DNA of 64,000 nt from Hirudinaria manillensis. Taxonomy: Eukaryota > Annelida > Clitellata > Hirudinida > Hirudinidae. Of the stretch, positions 56,891 through 64,000 are shown piece by piece. The position numbers and the translations under genes are program-made. The stretch covers positions 1,624,001-1,688,000 of the forward strand of contig CM067538.1 of the NCBI GenBank assembly GCA_034509925.1, written 5' to 3'. The first letter of the stretch is position 1, and the number at the start of each line of letters is the position of its first letter. The notes beneath the pieces were generated by a model. That model had not been told where the DNA came from, did no database searches, and saw only the letters and a list, made by a program, of their open reading frames with translations.

Positions 56891-58753
56891 TTTAGAGCAT
56901 CGATATCTTTCTTTTTGAGGATAATATCAACAATTATTTGAAACTATTTGAAATCCTCGTCAGAAAAAGCTCAGAAAATCGCTGCAAAGGTTGTTCCAGT
57001 TATTTTGAAATGAATTCTCGACCGAAAACCACCCGCAATTTTATTAGATATAGTTCTGTTATAATGCCTCGTTTCTATTCTCAGGTTGCTGGTTTGGGTT
57101 TAACGCGAGCCTTTCTGAGGGGCCGTCAGCCATTGAATGTCTTAACATTTTTGAAATTTTGGACGGCACTAATTCTATGCGTAATATTGCTGCATTAACT
57201 TCCTAAGACGGACTTCTTAGATTTTAGAGATTATTATAAATTTGTTTATTCAATTCAACAAGCAAATCTCCTTACTCGTACTTTACCGCCATTACGCTTA
57301 CGATAGTTTCACATTTGTGATTGCCAGAGCAACGAAAAATGGAACATTGCCATTTTTGGAGCGAAGTTTGTTAACGAAGTCCCATAAATAACCACTATCA
57401 TTAAGTGACACTATTAACCGACCTTAAATACTAATTAGCTTAATCTGTAATGACAATTAATACTAATTAGTATGTTTAAACATTAAATTATGAAGCTGTT
57501 TCAGCTGAAAAGTCAAACTAGGTTTTTCTTTTTGACAAAAGAGAAAACCAAGAATAAAATCCCCGTAAATACCCACAGCCATGTTTAGAAATTACGTCAC
57601 CACCTGATATTTAACCTCGTATTTCTCTGTAAGGCTTTGTATTCACATTTACTAACAGTTCTCAATTAAACAGTTCAGCAATCAATAAAGAATGTCATCT
57701 TCAAGAATGTCTATGGCAAGCGAGCCATATAGTCAGAACAAATCAAAACTGCCCAACCATTCTCCCTGGGCCTCACCAACCCTACCCAGCAGATTTCTGG
57801 GGGTCATGAACCCCCATCCAAAGGGCACGCATCACCCTGCAGAGTAAATAAACACAAAAAATTCCACGAGCAAGTGCTCAAATCAAACGATCATGTCCCC
57901 AAACTCACAACCCTACGATCACGAACAAAATAGTTCCATTTATTCCTGAATTGTTTCCATTAAAAAAAAAAAATCGATAGGAAGTTTCGGATAAGAATCA
58001 CAAGATGTCGACCATCGAATTACGAGAGAGAACGTTAAATCCGATAAAATAATATTCTACGAAAAGAGCATCTCGGGAATTACGAGTCTACCTGCCACTT
58101 GCGTACCTGGGGAATGTGGAGATTAGCATTTAATAAAGGTGGCTCGAAACAAACAAACAAACAAAATAATTTCTAAGTGAAATAAAAAAAGCACCATAAT
58201 AACATCGTCCGGACATTTGCAAATCGAAAATTGATGAAAAGGGTTTGAAAAGAGGAGAATAGCTTTCCTTCTAAACTCTACTAAGTCTATGTCGACATGC
58301 CTCAGAAGGAATTGATGCTCCATTTGATCTGTTGTCATCTAGCAAGCAAAGGATCTAGGAAGAAGTAAAACTAAATGAACCTGAAACAAAATCTATTTTT
58401 AGGAAAGCATTCGATCCTTCGAAAGAGTGCTGCTAGATTGCAGGCATTGGATAGATTACAACAATCAAAATATTGCAAATTAATGATTTAATAAAAATAA
58501 TAAAAAAAAAAAGGAAAAATATGGTGAAGTGGAACAGAATTGTGAGCAATAATGCAGCATTGTGACGGTCAACTGACTGGGTGGTCAAATGACAACAACA
58601 ACAACAACTGAAAAAGTTGGTCTCTCTCAGGCCAAATGATTGCTGGAAAGTATAAAAAAAATATCCATATGTGAATTGTTGTTACTAGTACAACTAGTAA
58701 AGATCTTTAGGATCACAATAAGTAAAGTAGTGATGGCAAAAATAATAACAATG

Positions 58754-58786
<33 letters not shown>

Positions 58787-59656
58787 GTAATGAAGTAATA
58801 ATAATATCTGATTATTTCAAAAAAACACGCACACGCGTTTACATCAGCAACCGAGAGGAAGGTTTCAATCGATTAGCAATCCATCTTTAATGTCACGTAC
58901 GGGCATCCGACGGAGAAATTTTTTTACAAAAAGTTTTGAAACGACATCCTATTACATAAAAACAGATATAATCTATTAGAAATTCGTATGTTCAAATACA
59001 ATTTTGGGCAAACGCGGCCTTAAGATTCGTCAGGTCCCATATAAACATAAACATAAACAAAAAAAAAAGGATGACAAGGGCTCGAGTCGTTCCGATCGCG
59101 AAAACGTCGGCCGCATTTCACGAGCAGACGCTTTACAAATCTCGGCGGTCGCGGCAGCAGACGACGACGACGGGAATGACTAACGTCTGCCTCTCGACGA
59201 CGGATTGCAGCGACACGGCTTGATTTGAGCATCGAAAAAAATAAAAAAGCGGATCTGAAACGGATCTACAAAAAGGTGATGACGGACAAAAATGGTGTTC
59301 TAAAAATAATTCCAAAGCAGCTGGCAGGTTTCAGTGATAAAAATAGTAAGCAGTGTTATTAGTCATCGTTTCTATTGTAAAGAGATATAATGACGTTCGT
59401 ATCGAAACCGCTAAGTCCATCGAAACGAAGCCGGGTTATAGGACAGACAGACAGAAAGGAGTAGCAGTTCTTCTTCTTCTGTTGGAAATTATTTAAAAGC
59501 CATGTGTTTGGGGAGGGTGTGGAAGCAGTAGGACTCCATCTTTTTTGAAACACTTTCTGAATATTTAAGCATAATTCGTGATCGAAACTTCCGTTAAATG
59601 AAGAGCAGCCATAAAAAAAACCAGTTTTACTAACCATGAAAAGCATTGGAATGGAA
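56891..59656. other. Interval between the Toll receptor and LASP
   Basis: Likely holds the Toll promoter on the left and the LASP 3' UTR on the right. Otherwise AT-rich with a TAA run near 58755-58785 and a short CpG-richer patch at 59085-59210. No coding region was recognised on either strand. Confidence 0.55.
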
Positions 59657-61694
59657 TCAATCCTTATGGAACTGAACGTAATTGGCAGGAAGCATGCCTC
59701 TCTGTCCGCTCTTGGCGACGGTGCCTAGCAACCAGCCGTCGTCTATCTTTTCGACTTCGATGACGATGTCGTCCTCCGCGAAGGAAACCTCGTCCACGTC
59801 TTGGGCCTCGTAGTCGAACAGAGCAATGTACTCGCCCTGCCATCATCATCATCATCATCATATTTACCAGTTTTTATTTAGATACAAAGGATCGGAAATG
59901 TAACAGGAGCATTGCCCGATCTCGGCCAATCATGACTGTCGTGACAAAAATGCCCAAGGACGACAACAATCGACCCACCGGCAACGGAGTCGTTATGATC
60001 TCCCCTCCCTCTCCGTCGTCCACCCCAACCACCTCGGTGACCTCTGCGACCTCTGCGGCAGATTGGTCTCGATCTGTTGCTACGGATAAACAGACAAAAG
60101 GTATTTATCAAGCAAATGAATTACATGGCATCAAGTGAGGAAGGACATAAGGTTTCTAATTGGTTCATCACATGAACAAAGGCTCATGGCAAAAGCTACT
60201 TAATAACATAGTTCTCAAAAAACGTCGTTCATCGTTATTTTATTAACCACGTGCCATTCTATATTTCTATTATCGTACTTTCTTTCAAATGACCCATCCA
60301 TCCATCATCCACCCATCAACCCACTCGTCCATCCGCCCATCCATCCTCGGGGTTTTCCACGAGGATCAAAGTGTCATTCAAGTCTGACCGAGTTTCAAGC
60401 CCCAAGCATCCAATCCAATGAACTACTCACTCGTTCCTTGTTGTTCGACGGTGATGACGTCGCCGGTCACTTTGCCGTCATTTCCTCCGCCGTCCTCCTG
60501 GACGCCGAGTTTCTGCTCCTTCAATTCCTTTTCAATCGATTCCAGAGCATCGTCGAAGAGGGCATTTGCAACGTCGACGATCTGCGCAGGAAGGGCACCT
60601 GCGTCCGCCTCCTCCGGAACTCCCTCCTTTTCGTTGACGACGCTCGAACGAGGGGTCTCGTCATTGGTCGCTTCTTCCGGAGTTACTCCGCCTTCTGCAA
60701 TTTCTTGTTTGGCTTCGGACGTCTCGACGTTGTCGTCTTCTGCATTTAAATTGGCAACGAGCAATTTGTATAATTTGCCAGAATAATTAATGAACGACAA
60801 TATTTTGTTTTTATTAATTTTTTAAAATTATAATAACGAAGCGCTGGTAAACAAACCAGGAAGTAAATAATAAAGCTGCTTTCACAATTATTCATGAAAT
60901 TAGTGCTAAATATTTGCAAATAATTCTTGAGTTGCAGAATGAAAAAGTCAAAAAACATTAAGGTCATTACGTCAATTCAATTCAAAGTTCAAAGAAAGAA
61001 ACGGCCATTAATGCTACAAAAATGTTCCAGAAGTTGGTTAATTGCAAATACACAAATCATCAAAATCAAGTGACTGTTCATCACGTGGTCTATAATTGTT
61101 GGACTTAATGGATTTAATACAAGAGTTAATATAATTAAGAAATGGCAATTTATTTCACCGCACTCGTTATCATAATTACTTAGAACGCACACAAAAAAAG
61201 AAGCATTACCTTGCTTGACTTCATGTTGTTTCTCTGACTTTCCCTCGTCGAAACCATTGTCGTCATCGTCGTCCTTGACCACGCTGGTCTGCCGGCTCGC
61301 GGGTTTGTAGCCCTGGGCCAAGGAGCCGTAGTTCTCGTTCATTGGGTCGTAGTCTGCGATCGACCCGATCCTCCCGCTGACCAGAGACGACCTGATGGCT
61401 GCAAGAAATATTCGTGCGTACATTCGTGCGTGACGTGCGTATAAGTCGTGACGTCTTTCAAGTGACCTCCGTTCATCATAAAAAATCCACGAGATGCGCA
61501 CGCATGCACGGCTGGCTTTCCGTGCCTGATAAATGCAGATAAGAGTTGAGCAACAAGAGATGACTTTCCTAGCAATTAGGAAGGCAATTAATTGGTCCAT
61601 GATAAGCAACTGTCACGAACGCTCAATCATAGATGCAGCAATTAATCTGGTTCCATACTCGACTTCTTCTGAAAAGCGAAGAAGATGCTAGCCA

Positions 61695-61777
<83 letters not shown>

Positions 61778-62538
61778 CAATAACAATAATAATCACCATC
61801 ATCATTGTGAGCACATTCACCAGAACCATGAATAACCAACAGGTTTGTTATTGTTATTGACATTGCAACATTTAGACATTCAATAGAAGCAATTATAGAC
61901 AATCAATTAAGTGGCCTTTAAGACCTTTTTGTCCGTCTGAAGTGTAGACCGTGGAATTCGTGCTGGTGCGAGCCGTGAAGGGGGAGAACTTGTCGCCATT
62001 GGAGACGTTCTCTGAGACGGGCCTGTGGGCCACCCTTGGCTTATTAGCTATTTTGAGGGGTTTTAAAGTTCACTTACATTTTAAATGAATTTCAAAACAT
62101 TCAAATGTTAAGGCACTCAATACTCCTAACTAAGCTCTTAGATAATTTTAAAGTAGTGACACTGCTTCCATAGCTATGAGAAACATAATTTATTAGAACC
62201 TGGAGGTGGAGCTGTATAAGTCTTTTTACCCTTGTATTCTAATTGGCTAACAAGGGCATTGACCTTCATGACCCTCTGGGTCTCCTGGTCGTCTGCCACT
62301 TCGATCTTCGAACCCTTGATCTTCTTCTCGAATTCTTCATGGTACTTCACCTAGAGCGAACGAGTGTTTGATAAATTTTTCGCTCTGATTTTCACGCCTT
62401 CAGACAACGCGCGACACGTGTTAAAAGCACGGTTAATTAAACGAAATGCATACCAGGCTCTGTTGTTTGGTGTTCTGTGCCACCCTGGCCAATTCGGGGG
62501 TCTCGGCAACGGCCGTGGCCTTGGTCTTGGGATAGTGA
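59657..62538 (-). CDS. LASP: LASP (LIM and SH3 protein), 3' seven exons; LIM exons off the right edge
   Basis: An actin-binding adaptor of focal adhesions and the cytoskeleton. Exons (minus): 62454-62538, 62200-62350, 61925-62047, 61210-61398, 60431-60739, 59979-60079, 59657-59836; phases agree at every join, giving about 378 residues after the LIM domain. The first visible exon begins at (A)HYPK, the end of the LIM region in LASP, then VAETPELARVAQNTKQQS. Exon 2 has the nebulin-like repeat VKYHEEFEKK and VADDQETQRVMK. The middle is a long low-complexity linker: SNGDKFSPFTARTSTNSTVY, IADYDPMNENYGSLAQGYK, an acidic DDDDDNGFDEG and a Glu-rich exon. The last exon is an SH3 domain: ALFDYEAQDVDEVSF, DDGWLLGTV and GMLPANYV. 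No LIM zinc-binding cysteines are seen between 62539 and 64000, so the LIM exons must lie beyond the window. The linker is longer than in vertebrate LASP1. Confidence 0.92.
61697..61785. repeat. (TAA)n array in a LASP intron
   Basis: Pure TAA run followed by a GACAATAACAATAAT variant tail, between the third and fourth visible LASP exons. Confidence 0.9.
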
Positions 62539-64000
62539 CTGAAAGACAAAAATAATGACTTTGCTCTTTGTTGCTCAAATACAACAAAATGTAACAAGAT
62601 GTAATGGAAAGGGTAATTTCTATAAATTTTCATAGTAAAAAAGATTTAAATTCAATAAGCTTCACACACACAAAAAGAAACAGTTCTTCAGCTAAATAGA
62701 TAGTTAATTTATAGTTAATTCGTTGATAAACAACCCATTACTTAAAAGGAAACAAAATACAGTTCCCTGAAGTCTCTAAGTTTGCTTTGACTTTCTTCAT
62801 TTAATTGAGTCTGTTCTCAACATCTTCGATGAAAGTCAACATTAAGGTAATTACAACAAAGACAATTGAAAGGAACAAATCAATTTGATAAATTTTCCTA
62901 TGAATGTTGGCATATATAGTTGTAATGTTGTAGATTATCCTACAGTTAGGCTATGTGTAGAGTAATGGAACAGAAAACAATATGCATTGCCTATAAACTG
63001 CCTTGAGAAGTGATAATTTATGAATGGTTAAGTAACTGTTGTATCTTCACACCTAGGACACTCAAAAATTAAGATTGATAACAAGCACATAGTGACAACA
63101 ACATACCTCACCTCAACCATTTTTGAGTGTGCCAATTGAAACTACTCAAGCCTTTTAAAGATTTTTTATATTTTATACTTTATATTATATTTTTTAATTT
63201 TTACATTGTCACATCTTACATGAATGAAGAATCAGAGTTGGTTTGGTATTGGATTATATTAATTCCAAACAAATTTTCTTCATGAAGTCATGATATGAGG
63301 TATGACTCATATCGCTGTATGAGTTATCCAGGCAAAGTATGTTCTTTTTAATTTTATTTTACTTTCAACTTATTGATGGGAGAGTTGTAAAAGTGAAATT
63401 ACAGTCGTTAAAATCTTAAAAATGCATTATTTCCTTGCACTCTGGCATTTTACAATTTTATGTTTTCCTACAACAAAATTTCAAATTCACTTAAATTCTT
63501 TTGTATGAGGGAGAACTGTGAGAGTAATATAGAGACCAAGAGGTAGTTGGTAATGTCCTTAATGCCATGCCAAAGCCAAAAATATTTTCAATGGCAATTG
63601 AGACCCAAGGATTTGCATAAGATAAAAATTGATTCTCCAAAAATGCAGTACAGAAGTGTTTGAAAGATTATCTCAAAGCTCATACTGTTTATGATTATGA
63701 TCTCTGCATGAAGTTAGTTGGTGTTTCAACTCTCTACTATAGATATGTAGAATACAATTTTGTTCTGCTTCTAAAGGAGTAAAACAAAAAAAATTATTGG
63801 TCCAACAATGTCCAACAATTTTGCACATATTTTGAATTGGAATGACATATTATTGTCTGAAAAATACAACACAAATACTCTAAATAACATAAAGTGGACC
63901 GGCAATTCGAGCCAGGATCCAGTTTGTGACGGCTGACATTTGCAATTAGATAGTTTCATATTTCCTGTCTTCAAGCAGGATATGGATGACATTTCAGGAA
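62539..64000. other. LASP intron or 5' region, no exon seen
   Basis: AT-rich unique sequence with little simple repeat. No LIM-domain cysteine pattern and no acceptor/donor pair around a LASP-like frame was found; the longest minus-strand frame (63771-63992) does not resemble any family known to me. It is most likely intronic. Confidence 0.5.

Overview
The window is animal (metazoan) nuclear DNA, most likely from a protostome invertebrate. It is AT-rich and full of microsatellites: (TAA)n, (GAAC/GAAT)n, (GGAC/GGAT)n, (GAC/GAT)n, (TTTA)n, (CAAT)n and (TAATA)n. Genes are split by GT-AG introns of 62 bp to several kb. There are no operons, ribosome-binding sites, CRISPR arrays or recognisable tRNA/rRNA genes. 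The species cannot be named from sequence alone. The gene set fits a protostome: a CCHamide/bombesin-type neuropeptide receptor, a Toll receptor with two cysteine clusters, and LASP, UBL3, MIX23 and mitoguardin orthologues.

Layout. 0.09-5.0 kb: a tandem array of about 2.3-kb AT-rich units (two full copies and one partial). 6.3-20.7 kb, minus strand: a five-exon peptide GPCR whose second intron holds a 1.6-kb tetranucleotide satellite. 23.1-27.3 kb, plus strand: an apparently intact R4/Dong-type non-LTR retrotransposon inserted inside a (TAA)n array; a 5'-truncated relative sits in another TAA array at 17.9 kb. 27.3-35.3 kb: gene-poor repeats with short unique inserts inside TTA arrays. 35.4-42.0 kb, minus strand: a 12-exon mitoguardin gene. 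42.08-43.16 kb: a decayed hAT transposon with terminal inverted repeats and an 8-bp target duplication. 44-46.2 kb: tentative exons of an unidentified minus-strand gene. 47.4-52.1 kb, minus strand: UBL3. 52.8-54.0 kb, plus strand: MIX23 (CCDC58), head to head with UBL3. 54.8-56.9 kb, minus strand: an intronless Toll receptor. 59.7 kb onward, minus strand: LASP, whose LIM-encoding 5' exons lie beyond the right edge.

Five split genes were assembled by hand from splice sites, intron phase and family motifs. Every coding join keeps frame, and the exon lengths give open products of 748 (GPCR), 508 (mitoguardin), 122 (UBL3) and 158 (MIX23) residues, plus a partial LASP of about 378. Names rest on motif recognition, not on a database search.

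The genes do not form one pathway. Mitoguardin (outer mitochondrial membrane, VAP contact) and MIX23 (intermembrane space) are both mitochondrial, but they are separated by UBL3 and on opposite strands. The most informative features are the microsatellite-targeted retroelements, the receptor with a greatly enlarged second extracellular loop, the conserved FFAT motif in mitoguardin, and the strand-polarised CpG-to-TpG pattern of the satellites.
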